Part shown: one piece after another, positions 39,790 to 50,613 of the stretch
How positions within the stretch are numbered: the first letter of the stretch is position 1
Layout: each line of letters opens with the position of its first letter
From: Acanthamoeba sp. SK_2022b
Lineage: Eukaryota; Discosea; Longamoebia; Acanthamoebidae
Assembly: GCA_027943245.1 (NCBI GenBank)
Contig: JANDJZ010000320.1
Span: 1-50,613, forward strand
DNA length: 50,613 nt
Direction of reading: 5' to 3'
Notes under the pieces: model-generated
Seen by the model: only the letters and a program-made list of their open reading frames with translations
Told to the model about the DNA's origin: nothing
The model's database searches: none
Position numbers and translations under genes: made by a program

Positions 39790-42075
39790 ATGGACGAGGT
39801 TATGACTTCCTACTTCGTGCACACGGGCGACACTGTTGTGATAAACGCGGTAGAGGCAGACCGTGGCAATACAGATTCACATCCTCGATACCGGCCACTT
39901 CACATTTCTCCAATCGATAATCACAACTTTCGACATACGAGACGCTACTCGAATCGCATCAAGGCGAAGATGCGGAACATGGACAGGTATCAATACCGCC
40001 TTCCAAGCTCCACCATCACCTTCCAGTTCGGCCCCTTGGAGCGACTATGGGTGCTGGTGTTCATCGACATGCTCGCGGTGGGCCTTGTCATCCCGCTGCT
40101 TCCCTACTACGCTTCCCACCTTGGTGCCGACGCCGTAACGTACGGCTACTTGGGCACCATCTACGGCATCACCCAGCTCATTGGCAGCCCGCTCAGTACG
40201 TGTCTCTGTCTGGCACCTTCCCTCAGCCATGGCAACGTTCTTTGGTGTTCTGCAGAGAGGCTCTTGGGGCTCAAGCAAGACGACCCACGACTGACCCTCT
40301 TGTTGTCGGCGTTGCGTTGGTGGCATCACGCAGTGGGTAGCATGAGCGACAGGTATGGACGTGTGAATACGCTCCTCGTGTCCTTTCTGGCGTCGGTGGT
40401 GAGCTACGCGATGATGGGCCTTGCGGGCTCGCTGTCGATGCTCTTTCTCAGCCGCATCCCAGTGGGCGTACTCAAGCAGACCATGTCTATCAGCTACGCC
40501 TACGTGTCCGACGTGACCGACTCTACCTCACGAGCCAAGTATCTTGGGTAAGCCCGCAGAGTGCTGTCGCGCGCTCATACACGCCCCATCGCAAACCCTA
40601 ACCACTCGCTCCGTCCCTTTCTTTGATTGACAGCTACCTCGGCGTTGCGGTGGGCGTGGGGTTCATCATCGGCCCGGCTCTGGGAGGCGTGCTGAGCGAG
40701 ATCAGCTACACTCTGCCGGCCATCGCGGCCTCGGCCATGTTCGTGTTCGACGTCGTGTTCGCTTATCTGTTCCTCCCCGACGGTGCGGCGCTGCTGCTCG
40801 ACGAGGAGCGGGAGCGGGAGAGCGGCGACGAGGGAACAGACGAGATTGACGTGGAAAAGGCCAAGGAGAGCCAAAGCGAAGACGAAGTGGTGACGGCCAC
40901 CAAAGTCGAGCGAAGTTGGGACGTGAGGGCCTACCTCAACTGGGTGCTCTGCGTGTTTAAGGACACCTCCGTCCTGTTCCTGATCGCCACCAGCTTCTCT
41001 GCCACGCTGGTATATACTCTTCTCCCCTCTGGACCACCTTCCCTCCCTCCCTCCCTCCCTCCCGTGCTGACTCCTCTTCACGTACACGTGGGCTCAGGCG
41101 TTCACCACCTATCGATCCACGTTCCCGATGATCAGCCAAGTGCGATTCGATCTGGACGCCAGGGCCAATGGCTTCCTCCTCTCCTACATGGGCCTTCTCT
41201 CTGTCTTTGTACAGGTTTGTCCACGCCCACTCCGCCTTCCTCTCCCACCGCTCCTTCTCATCTGCACGTCATCGCCATCGACCTCGGCTCGATCTCTCAC
41301 ACATTAACTTTGGCGCGCGCAGGGATCAGCGGTGGGGTACCTCACCAAGCGATTCAGCGAGAAAAGGCTGGTGCAGCTCGCGTCGTTCGGCCTCGGGCTC
41401 TCTCTGTGCGCCTGTGCCCTGGCCTTCAACCTGCCCCTTCTGGCGCTCGCCCTGATCCCTCTCGTGATCTGCAACGGCGTGCTCTCTACCTGCATTCTCA
41501 GCACCATCACCAAGGTACATCGTCCTCGCATCATCGCGCGCCTTTGCGAGCCGACACACTCGACTCACATATTGGCCAATTGGGCGCCGGTCGGTGGTGG
41601 CGGTGGCGACGCGCCTGTAGAAAGTGCCCAAGGCCGATCTCGGAGGCGTGATCGGTCTGTTGGGTTCCGTGCAGAGCCTGTGCATGGCTCTGGGCCCGAG
41701 CCTGGGGGGACTCCTCCTCAAGCATGGGTCGGTCTCACCTCACACCTGTTGTGCGCTGTTTATTATTATTATTATTATTATGTGGTATTAATTCTTTTGT
41801 TCATTTTGGCGTGATGTGCTACAGTGGCGCCGAGGGTCCTGGCCTGTACAGCGGCTTCTGCCTGATGATGATCTTCTTCTGCACCCTCGCTCGCGGCGAC
41901 AACGGCAGCGAACGAGAGCTGCCCCTCCTCTCCAAGAGCGAATGTACGTTCGCCTTCCCTTCCCTCTCCCTTTCGGTGCAAGCTCACTGCACGAACGCTC
42001 ACGTCTCACGGCGTAGACGCGCCCGGGGGCTCACTACCCAAGTGCGATGACGAAGGCGAGATCAAGGACTGCTGA
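39790..42075 (+). CDS. Major facilitator superfamily transporter (MFSD9/TetA-like)
   Basis: Eight exons (39790-40195, 40334-40547, 40634-41009, 41098-41214, 41323-41514, 41621-41727, 41825-41943, 42017-42075) sum to 529 residues. After a hydrophilic N-terminal extension of about 75 residues comes VFIDMLAVGLVIPLLPYYASHLGA (helix 1), then the MFS motif A as GSMSDRYGRV between helices 2 and 3, and GVAVGVGFIIGPALGGVL (helix 5, antiporter-type motif C). A charged central loop (ERERESGDEGTDEIDVEKAKE) separates the halves. This is the drug/proton-antiporter style of MFSD9, MFSD10 and TetA. Substrate is unknown. The start could lie at an internal Met near the membrane region, since the extension lacks a recognised motif. 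Confidence 0.82.
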
Positions 42076-42385
42076 GACCCGCACACTTGCCTCGCTCGCC
42101 CTGGGGCACAACGTTGCCCTACCGCTTTCTGTTATTTTTTGTACATACACCTACCAATATCTCACCTCAGCCAACACCATCTGCCATGATGGCATCTCGA
42201 TGTACATATCATCGGCGATCATATTACCAATACAAGACCCACCGGCCAAGAGACCAAAAAAAATGAGGCCTTTTAATTAAAAGAAATAAGAAAAAGGAAA
42301 GAGAAAATCCGCGTTCCGGGCCACGGTGAAAACCTCCGGGCCACAAAACAAAGCCAAAGTGCACTTGACAAACCCATCTTGCAAG
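42076..42385. other. Spacer between transporter and acyl-CoA synthetase
   Basis: About 310 bases between two plus-strand genes. The AT-rich 42250-42310 segment probably ends the transporter's 3' region. An in-frame Met at 42326, ahead of the one used for the next gene, would extend that protein by 20 residues. Confidence 0.4.
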
Positions 42386-45300
42386 ATGGACCACCAAACG
42401 ATGATCACGAAGAGGGCGGCACGGCGCTTGAAGTGCATGGAAGCGCACCTTTCTGCGCATGGACCGGTGGGTGAGTGGAACACTCTGGACGAGCAGTCAC
42501 TTTCTCGTGCCGAGGAGGCTCTGCTGTCGCCCTCGTACGTCGTGGCGGAGAAGACGGCCACGGAAGAAGCCTCCTCTTCCAAAAAGGCGCTTCTTGGCCA
42601 GGAAATGGGAGCGTTGGAGTCACTGGGCGAACACCTGCGAGTGTACAAGACCGGAGCCAAGATGATCACCAGCGTTGTCCAGATTGGCCTCGACTTTCAC
42701 TCCGGTAAGAAGCTAGCTTCGCCTTCATTCTCTTTCCGTAAATTAAATTAATTTTTTAAACTTCGTAATTCAATTTATAAATCATAATTTATTGTTCATT
42801 GCAAGGCGCATTAAATTTAATAATAACTGGTACTTATTATCAACACGTGTGCTGCTCTAGCAATGCGGAGGAGCCCGTACACGGTGGCGGACACTTGGGA
42901 GGACGCGTCGAAGAAGTTTGTCCGTAACGTGGCGCTGCTCTTCGAGGAGCAGACCTACACCTACGGCGAACTCAATCACGCCGCCAACAGGTTCGCTCTT
43001 TCCGGCCCTGTATCGTGTTTGATGACCGTAGCCCGCCGGTGAAGGAGAGATTACTCAATGGCGCTTCGTCGTCATTCTTTTTTCAGAGTGGCGAACTGGG
43101 GTCGCGAGGATGCACAGCTCAAGGCCGGCGACGTGGTGGCCCTCTTCATGCAGAATCGGCCCGAATTCTTCATCACGTGGCTGGGCATGGCCAAGGTGTG
43201 TATGCTCTCGCTACGCGCTCGCGCCCACAGTGCTACGCGTGAGTGTGCCGGTCTCCTGAGAAATGCCTGTCGTGTGAATGTTGATGGCGAATGTTTCAGT
43301 TGGGCGTGACGACGGCGTTGATCAACACCAACCTGAATGGCAAGCCGCTGGAGCACGTTCTGAAGGTCTCGCAGGCGCGCACCCTCATCATCGGCCCCGA
43401 ACAGCTCTCCCACTTCGAGACCGCCCGGGAGGCGCTGCGGACGAGCGACGAGGGCGACTGGACCGTGTGGGTCTACCAGGGACGCGAGACCGTCGCAGCC
43501 AATCCGCTCACGTGGCAGTGGGCCAGAGACATGGACGTCCGTCTCGCCGCTCACGACGAATACGACACTCCTGCCTCGCTTCGCCAAGGCGTACGCGTTC
43601 CGTTCTTCGTTCTTTTTCCCTCTTTCGTTCTTTTTCTTCGCTCTTCAGGCTTACCTCTCGTTCTTGTTGTGGTTTTTTGTCGACGCTCCAGGTGCGGATG
43701 GTAGATCCCCTGTTTCTCATCTACACCTCCGGCACGACCGGCCTGCCCAAGCCGTGTAGGGTGAGCCACAAGAAGGTGTGGAACTACATGCAGGTCTGGT
43801 ACCGATTCGCCAACCTCACCTCGAGGGACAGGTATGGCCTCCTGTGCGTGCGTGCGTGCGTGTGCATGCGTGCGTGCGCATGATGTGTGTGTACATGCGT
43901 GTGCTATGAGCTTGATGATGAGTATAATCTCCGCAGAATCTATGTGACGCTTCCCGCCTACCACTCGAACGGCGGCACGCTCTCATTGTCGGCCTGGATG
44001 GCGGGCGGAGCCATCGTTCTCCGACGCAAGTTCTCCGCTTCGGCCTTCTGGGACGACGCTCGCAAATACCGTACGTTCGCCGCAATGCAGCCATACACGC
44101 ATTCCCTTTTGTTGCAATCAAGTTCGCAATGTTGACCATGGCGATCTCTCTATACATAGGCACCACCGGTTTCATCTACATCGGCGAGCTGTGTCGCTAC
44201 CTCTATGCGCAACCGCCCTCTCCCAAGGACAACCAGCACTCTGTTCGCTTCATGATCGGTATTCGTTGCTTGTTATTTTATTTTATTTTATTTTATTTTA
44301 TTTTATTTTATTGGTAACTTATGTTTGTCGATTGATGGTCCTGGCAGGCAACGGGTTGCGCGGGGACATCTGGGACGGTTTCCGCAAGCGGTTCAACATT
44401 CAGACCATCCTCGAGTTCTACGGCGCGACCGAAGGCAACATCGGCCTGCTCAACTACAACGGCCGGGTATAGGCGCTCCCTCCTCCACGTCTTCCAAGTG
44501 AGGCTCGGCCAACCTTGCTCCCCCCATCCGTGCGCGTGTGTGTCTCTGTGGCACAAATGCAGGCGGGCGCATGCGGTCAGCTCCCGTATTTCCTGCGACC
44601 GGCGGTGCCATTCCGGCTGATCAAGTACAACGTGGAGAACGACGCACACATTCGCGGGGCCGACGGCTTCTGCATTGAATGCCCCGTCGGCGAGGTGGGC
44701 GAGGGCATCGGCCGCATCGACAACGATCCCAACAAGATCAGCGGTACCGTTCGTTCAGCACAGGCCGGAGGGCCTGCCTGACACACTCGTGTACTTGCCC
44801 TCGCGTGCAGGCAACTTTGACGGATACACGGACCCGCAGGCGACCAAGAAGAAGATTCTCACCGACGTGTTTGAGAAGGGCGACCAGTGGTTCCGCACGG
44901 GCGACCTGCTGGCCAAGGACTCCCTCGGCTACTTCTACTTTGTAGACCGGTTCGATGCGGGCGCCCCGTGACCGTGGTGTGGCACACTGGGTGTCTTGTT
45001 GTGTTGACGACGACCTCGGCTTTCGTGCGCTGTGCAGCATCGGAGACACGTTCCGATGGAAGGGCGAGAACGTGGCCACGTCCGAGGTGGAGTTGGTCAT
45101 CAACTCGCTGCCCAACATCGTCGAGGTCACCGTCTACGGCGTGCAGATCCCCGGCAAGGACGGGCGCGCTGGTGCGTCGTGTCAATACGCGTTCAGGTCA
45201 GCTAATGTGGATGATTGATCTGGTCCGGTGTCACACACACACGCGCACACGCAGGCATGGCCGCCATTGCGCCAACGCCCGGTACGACGCTGGACGAGGC

Positions 45301-45553
45301 GCAGTTCATCAAGGTAGTCACCGAGCAGCTGCCTTCGTACGCGCGTCCGGTGTTTGTACGCGTGATGGGCGAGATCGACACGACGAGCACGTTCAAGCAC
45401 AACAAGGCCCACCTCGTCAAGCAGGGCTACGATCCAGATGTCGTTCAGGACGCGCTCTACCTCGTCACCTACCCCGGCAAGCACTCTGCTACTGGGGCCT
45501 TCACGCGGCTCGACCGCCAGCTGGCCGACGACATCGCCCGTCGCGACCTCTGA
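42386..45553 (+). CDS. FATP/very-long-chain acyl-CoA synthetase (SLC27 family)
   Basis: Membrane-associated enzyme that couples fatty-acid uptake to CoA thioester formation. Twelve exons (42386-42704, 42861-42990, 43087-43195, 43300-43590, 43692-43831, 43937-44070, 44160-44258, 44348-44466, 44563-44743, 44811-44949, 45038-45171, 45255-45553) sum to 697 residues. Landmarks: AMP-binding loop [54 protein letters not shown] and the FATP/VLACS signature [18 protein letters not shown], then the C-terminal RPVFVRV and TFKHNK motifs. About 110 residues precede the conserved region, longer than in animal FATPs. A (TTTTA)n repeat fills part of the intron at 44274-44311. Chain-length preference cannot be read from sequence. 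Confidence 0.92.
44274..44311 (+). repeat. (TTTTA)n microsatellite in a FATP intron
   Basis: Seven to eight copies of TTTTA lie within the intron 44259-44347 of the acyl-CoA synthetase gene. Both splice sites are outside the repeat. Confidence 0.9.
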
Positions 45554-45705
45554 TCTGCTACAACCGGCCGTGGATCGCCAGCCGGCGGTGTGCGACGGCT
45601 CACGTGATTGGCCACCAAAACAAAATAAAACCTTAAATGTGGAGGCAGCGACAAAGACACAACATTACCGAATTAATTATTTTTTATCACCACAAAACAG
45701 TAGGC

Positions 45706-47170
45706 CTACAGGGAGGCACTGAAATCCCACCTGGCCAGCGATACATTGCTCACAGCCACGATGAAGCCTGGATCAACACTCACCGCCAGGTACTCTATGT
45801 CGTTGCCGAAGGGCACTGGCACGGTCCAAAGGCACTGACCCGGTTGGAGGCCATCCACGACGAAAGGGCTCAGGGCGCAGAGTCGGGACGAGGTCCAATC
45901 GTCCAACAGGACGGAAGAGCCTGTGGAACCTCTCAGCTCCCGCAGTGGCTGGTTGAACTGAGACAGCACGGCCAGCAGGGTTGCGTTGCTGTTGGGTCCT
46001 TGGGCCGGGTCGATGCACTGGAGGAATTCGAAGAAAGTGTCTGCGTTGATCCAGTATCGTTCGACGCCACAGAACTGGCGGCTGCCCATGGCGACGTTGG
46101 CGTTTTCTTTGGCGACAGAGGCCACCACCTTGAACGATGACGGCGCGAAGTCGGTGTTGGTGCGCCACTCCCATACCTGGTCGCCATCCCGCATCGCAAG
46201 AGCCCGAACGACGTATCCGTGCGGGAGCCACTGCATCTGTCCATGACTTACAAGAACGAGGTCCTCGTCCTCTGCGATCCACACGTCGTCTTCGATCGAG
46301 TCCAACCGCACGCGCCACAGGTCCGAGAGGTCGAGCGGGTTTACGCGCCGCACCCAGGCCTGGCCGTGGGCGTCGACCAGCTTGTGCACGATGCTCGAGT
46401 GATGTTGACCAATCAGAAGGTCAGGCGCCCAAGATGACAGCGGCGATTGGTTGGCGGCGTTGGTGCGAACACGCTGAGTCGAAGACCAGCCGAACCGCGC
46501 CGCCGGGCGGGTGAATTCGGGCATGCTATAGCGTGTCAGCGTCAGAACGGGTGTGGATGTGGCCAGCGAGGCGGGGTCCACTTCCACGAGATAGAAGTTG
46601 CGGCCATCAGTTACGGTGCGAGAGACATAAGGGCTTAGCTGCTGACCACCCACGAATGCCCCGGACTGTGCATTGTACACCGGTGGGCAGTTAGATAACA
46701 ATCGCAAGAAAAAACAAATCATACGACGGAGGTATCACCTCGGAGTTGAAGATGGAGAAGCCTTTGAAGATCTGAGTAGTGTGGTTCAGGTAGTAGTCCG
46801 AAAGTACGGCTTCTCCGTCTTTCAAAGCCTTAACGTTGATCAGCGCCGCAGTAGCCACGCTGTGGTCCTGCGCCTTCACCGACGGACCGATTGAACTCCA
46901 CAGCTGAGCTCCATTGTCCAGTCGGCGAACGCTGAGCATCGCCTGATCTCCTAAGGTGCGCTTTGAGGTGTCATTGAGCAGGACAGCTACTGACGGAGTC
47001 GTAACACCCGGCTTGGCGAGGATAGCTGGCGGGGCTGAGGCCGTTGAGTCCACGGATACAACCCCGGTCGGCAGGGATGCCTGCCAGGCCATCTGGACGC
47101 CTGGCGGTGCGGCTCCAGTGGTCACAACAACCAGCAGGAGAAGAAAGGTGATGGTGTGGCAGGCTTGCAT
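45706..47170 (-). CDS. Secreted protein of unknown family, beta-rich
   Basis: Two exons, 47170-46739 and 46665-45706, with an intron of 73 bases and phase 0, give 463 residues. The start MQACHTITFLLLLVVVTTGA is a clear signal peptide; no other membrane span or GPI-like tail is seen. The body has many short hydrophobic strands and Trp-ending repeats such as WQASLPTGVV, GAQLWSS, LWRVRLDSIEDDVWI, DGDQVWEWRTNTD and CLWTVPVPFG. This alternation of D-G-x-x-x-W turns resembles PQQ-type beta-propellers, but I cannot assign a family. Several N-x-S/T sites are present. Probably extracellular or lysosomal. The penultimate strand (EYLAVSVDPGFIVAVSNVSL) supports a propeller-like fold. Confidence 0.7.
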
Positions 47171-47645
47171 GGTGTAGGAAGTGTTCTTGTGGGTGCGTAT
47201 AAGTAAGACCCGGGCAGCAGGGATAACCGTTCTCCCGCTGATCATGATTGGATGGCGTTAGCGGCGATAGAATAGGCTAATGCCTGGTGAAAGAGACCCA
47301 GAAAAACAGGTTGCCGCCGGGAATATTTTGGAGATATAAAAGTCTCCTGACCACTCACAGCCCGTTTTATTCTTATGAACATTGCTGGAAAGTTCAGCAA
47401 TATTAGAGATCAATGGTCAGCAGGCTTGTTGGCACATAATGGACAACTTCTTTGCCAGCATGATGCAGGATCATATCATCTGCTGTCTCGAACTCCGACC
47501 ACCAATGGGCTGGCTGGCAGAAAGAGAGAAGGAGGGGCCAATGCATAAGTTACAGAGGGAAGGTACAGGCACACCTGGGATGGAAGTAGATGCGAGGGTG
47601 GAAGGGGGAACGATCCCGAGTACCGTGTGACTAGCCAAAACAGAA
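47171..47645. other. Spacer between secreted-protein gene and tRNA
   Basis: 475 bases with no gene. The part next to 47170 must contain the promoter of the minus-strand secreted-protein gene; a CTTATACG element lies about 35 bases upstream of its Met. A plus frame at 47382-47630 (82 codons) shows no motif and is not called. Confidence 0.4.
47637..47640 (-). terminator. Likely Pol III terminator of tRNA-Thr
   Basis: In tRNA sense a run of four T lies five bases after the mature 3' end (AAAA at 47637-47640 on the plus strand). Four T is the minimum usual for RNA polymerase III. Confidence 0.55.
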
Positions 47646-47716
47646 GGCTCTTGAGGGGATTGAACCCTCGACCTTCGCTTTACGAGAGCGACGCGCTACC
47701 ACTACGCCAAAGAGCC
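47646..47716 (-). tRNA. tRNA-Thr, anticodon CGU
   Basis: Seventy-one bases fold as a complete cloverleaf with no intron. Acceptor stem GGCTCTT pairs with AAGAGCC; D arm GCG...CGC with loop TAGTGGTAG; anticodon stem TCGCT/AGCGA with loop CTCGTAA, giving anticodon CGU that reads ACG; variable loop AGGTC; T arm GAGGG-TTCAATC-CCCTC. The internal B box GGTTCAATCCC fits the consensus. The anticodon loop equals that of animal tRNA-Thr(CGU). CCA is not encoded, as usual for eukaryotic nuclear genes. Confidence 0.95.
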
Positions 47717-47981
47717 AACCGTATCTGGCGACGCGGTAACATGATATGAAGCCCGATCAATTGAAAAAGTAAAGTAAGAAAAGGGCAGTGTACCAGCGCG
47801 GAAAAGCGAGAGCAAAATTGCTGTGGTACTGCTGGGCAGCAATCGAAAGCTACCACTTTCCTTCGTCCAGCCTCTGTTCGCGTTTTGTTATCGCATCAAA
47901 TCAAGCTACCCGCCTACATTTCTCTTCATTGAAGTTTGGGCCTCCCCCCCCTCAATCTTCATCTCGATCGCTCGCGCCTCC

Positions 47982-50613
47982 ATGGACTCCTCGTCACTGC
48001 GCCTGTCTGGACGAGGAGGAAGCCAGCATCACCATCATCACAGCCGCAACGGCAACGCCAGTGGGAATGGCGCTACCACGCGCACATCGCATTCGCCGCT
48101 CTGGATCCCGCCCCCCGTGCCTGGCGGACCGCCAGTGTTGGTGGACACCGTCGCGGTGGGCAGCCATTCTGCCTATGGCGGGGGCCATGGCATGCCTTAC
48201 GCTGGCGGGCCTGCCGGCGCCTACGCTGCTGCCGCTGCCGCTGCCGCCGCGGCTGCTGCTGCTGGGCTCGACCGCCCCTCGTGGTTCGAGATGCGTGCCG
48301 TCACGGAGAGTCACATCAACCATATCGTTCCCGTCACCGCCGTACTAGCCGACCCCATCGAGGAGCTTATCTGGTCGGGCCTCGACAATGTACCGCACCT
48401 ATTTTTATATTATCATTATTTTGATATGCTTTTTCTTTATTTATTTATTAATATCCAGTTTTAATTTTAATGCTATTTTTTCTTGCACATTCTGTAATCG
48501 TGGGACAGGGACGACTCATTTCCTACATGAGCCCCGGCATGGACCACTACTCCTCGTTCCAGGCCCACAAGTCGGCGGTCCGGCAGCTGCACGCCGATCA
48601 GGCGGGAATCCTGTCCATCTCCTCCGATACCATCCGGCACCACACTCGCGGCGGCCTGCTCAACTTCTCCTACAGGTGCGTACGCGTGTACTCTCTTTGC
48701 TGTGATCCCGTGACCACGCTACAAACCCATGTGATCGTTGGGCCTGCTGCAGTGGCCAAGAGCTGCGCGGCATGCGATGCGGCGTGTACATCAACGGCAT
48801 GAAGTCGGAAATGCTGCTGGGCGGAGACATGGCCGCGCTTCACCTCTTTGACCTGTCGCGCTCTCAGGTCCTGAAGGAGGTACCGCCTGCCTCACCAGCC
48901 GCTGACCAATCCGCTGAGCTGACCAAACCGCGTGGTTCCCTTCTCTTTCGCCAGATCAATATCGGCACTGCGGTGACCTGCATGCAGCGATCGCGGCTCA
49001 TATGCTGCGGTGGAAGCAATGGGCAGGTGTCCATGCTCGATCCTCGCACCTACCGGTATGCACCTTTCATTTTGCTTGGGGGCGCCCAGCGCTGCCGTGT
49101 ATCATAGCGAGCCTCCTGAGCCATTTCCTGTGTTTCTGTCCTGCAGAGTCGAGAACACCGTGGATTGCCATTCGGCGGGGATAATGGACCTCGACGTCAA
49201 GGCCGACCTGCTCGTCACCTGCGGCCTCTCCAAAACGTACCTTCACTTACACATCACTCGTCATTCTGCAACTTTGTTTATTCGTTTTTGTTTTTTTTTT
49301 TAATTTTTTGTTTTATTTATTGACACAAACATAACCTAGTTCTATAAAATTAACACTGTGCCTTTTGCAGCCGGATGGGCCAGGGCTACCCCATGCTGGA
49401 CCCCATGGTCAAGGTTTATGACGTGCGCACTATGCGCCCGCTCTCGCCCATCGGTACCGATGAACCAGCAGCTTATCATCACGGCATTTCCAACTTGAGA
49501 TCATCATCAGCTTACGATCACCTCTCTCTCTCTCTCTCTATTTTTCTGGGCCGCTCTGCAGCCTTCCCGCCAGGGGCCTTCCTGCTCAAGTTCCACCCCA
49601 AGTTTTCGTCGAGCCTGTTCATCGTCTCTCAGAACGGGCAGATACAGATCTGCGAAGCGCAGGGCGACCCCACCAGCCTACAGATGTACCAGGTTCGTGT
49701 TTGCCCCTCCGCATACGGCGATCAGGTGAGGTGGCTATTCTCATTATCATTCTCCGTATTGGCACGCGTAGGCGGACTGCGGCGGGGACCTGGTGACGGC
49801 GTTCGACATCGCCAGCACGGGAGAGTGTCTCATTTTTGCTGACAGCGGAGGGTATGGCCCATCGCTTGGCACCAACGCACAGCCGCCTTCGCCTCTTTCC
49901 TCATCTTTTCCATTTTCCTTTCCTTTCTTTTTTTGTCTGCCTTCAGGTATGTACACCAGTGGGCCGACAGAGAAGAGGTGCAAATCAACCAGTTCTCGAT
50001 GCCCACTCCTCTCCCCGACAAGCCTTACCGTCCCGCTACCAAACACTACGATGACTCGGGGTACACTGCGACCCGTTGCCTCTGCCATTCGTATCACAAC
50101 GTTTTCGTATGCGGTCACGTCGCCATTGTTCTGACATTTGAAACAATGTGTGCGTGCAGTTCTTTAGCCATGTATATATTGCCTCAGACGGAGGAGCCCC
50201 TGCTGTCGTCGTGGCCGCTGGCTACGACCTGCTCCGTGAAGAGGAAGCTCGCGCCCATACCTCCGCAGATCATCAACAATCTCAAACCGGTAATCGTGCG
50301 ATGTGGTGCCTGCCTGTGGCCGATGAGAGAAGTGATCGGCCCTTCTAACCGACGTGGGGCCGCTTGTGTGCAGGTGGGCAAGTGGCTCGTTGCCCCGAAT
50401 ATAGGGCTCAAGCGTAATTCGCTGCTTTTAGCTGTCGAGCCCCCACAACGGAAACGAGCATCACGGATTGATTCGGTACGTGCACCGGCGCTAGCAACTC
50501 TGTCTATTGGCGGATCATCGGGGGGGGAGGGCGCCGCTGATGCCTCTGTCGTTCATCGGCGAATGCAGAATAAGCCGCCAATCATTCCACCGAAGCAATA
50601 CCGACAGATGGAG
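47982..50613 (+). CDS. PAN2: PAN2, poly(A)-nuclease deadenylase subunit (5' part)
   Basis: Catalytic subunit of the PAN2-PAN3 deadenylase, which starts shortening mRNA poly(A) tails. Twelve exons are in the window (47982-48389, 48509-48675, 48753-48879, 48955-49055, 49147-49236, 49371-49453, 49562-49692, 49772-49851, 49947-50060, 50160-50289, 50374-50475, 50569 on) and the gene runs off the right edge, so the UCH-like and exonuclease domains are not seen. The visible part is the N-terminal WD40 domain: EELIWSGLDNGRLISYM, YSSFQAHKSAVRQLH, VKVYDVRTMRPLSPI, PGAFLLKFHPKFSSSLFIVS, YVHQWAD. Then NKPPIIPPKQYRQME matches the region before the UCH domain. The N-terminus has an unusual extension with His5 and Ala-rich (13 Ala) tracts. 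Confidence 0.88.

Noticed and set aside
47382..47630. An 82-codon plus frame beside the tRNA
   Set aside because: No motif, and ordinary spacer composition.

Overview
The window looks like nuclear DNA of a free-living amoebozoan, most like Acanthamoeba: GC-rich genes packed on both strands, many introns of about 45-110 bases with GT-AG borders, and a housekeeping gene set of clearly eukaryotic type. The organism call is inference from gene content and intron style. Exon borders below were placed by hand from reading frame, splice dinucleotides and remembered family motifs. For most multi-exon genes I summed the exon lengths and checked that they give one open frame; the dolichol kinase and ATAD2-like models are only partly resolved.

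Layout: 1-2130 is a lower-GC block with decayed, transposase-like coding. Then come a dolichol kinase (2256-4931, -), an ATAD2/Yta7-type AAA+ bromodomain protein (5125-11723, -), an F-box leucine-rich-repeat protein (12446-14583, +), an SH3-RhoGAP protein (14873-17143, -) and a mitochondrial carrier (17371-18495, +). 18496-21600 is gene-poor and holds a 24-base minisatellite coding for octapeptides. 21602-24927 is an inverted duplication: a small secreted-protein gene (-) and a near-identical copy broken by a frameshift (+) flank a CENATAC/CCDC84 homologue, with a cluster of palindromes beside the broken copy.

The right half holds an AGXT2-type aminotransferase (25784-27594, +), the Hsp90 co-chaperone AHA1 (27776-29368, -), a small basic protein (29663-29941, +), mitochondrial methionyl-tRNA synthetase (30024-32524, -), an alpha/beta-hydrolase-fold protein lacking its catalytic Ser and His (32777-34595, +), a C9orf72 homologue (34879-37564, +), a small membrane protein (37697-38167, +), the iron-sulfur assembly factor ISD11/LYRM4 (38425-38676, -), an MFS transporter (39790-42075, +), a FATP/very-long-chain acyl-CoA synthetase (42386-45553, +), a secreted protein of unknown family (45706-47170, -), tRNA-Thr(CGU) (47646-47716, -) and the 5' part of PAN2, cut by the window edge (47982 onward, +).

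The genes do not form one pathway. A mitochondrial theme recurs (carrier, AGXT2, MetRS, ISD11), and several neighbours are divergent pairs sharing 160-730 bases of promoter. I found no unambiguous new multi-gene system. The items most worth follow-up are the complete C9orf72 homologue, the predicted pseudo-hydrolase, the CENATAC homologue with a GC-AG intron, the palindrome-bounded inverted duplication, and the prevalence of GTAC 5' splice sites.
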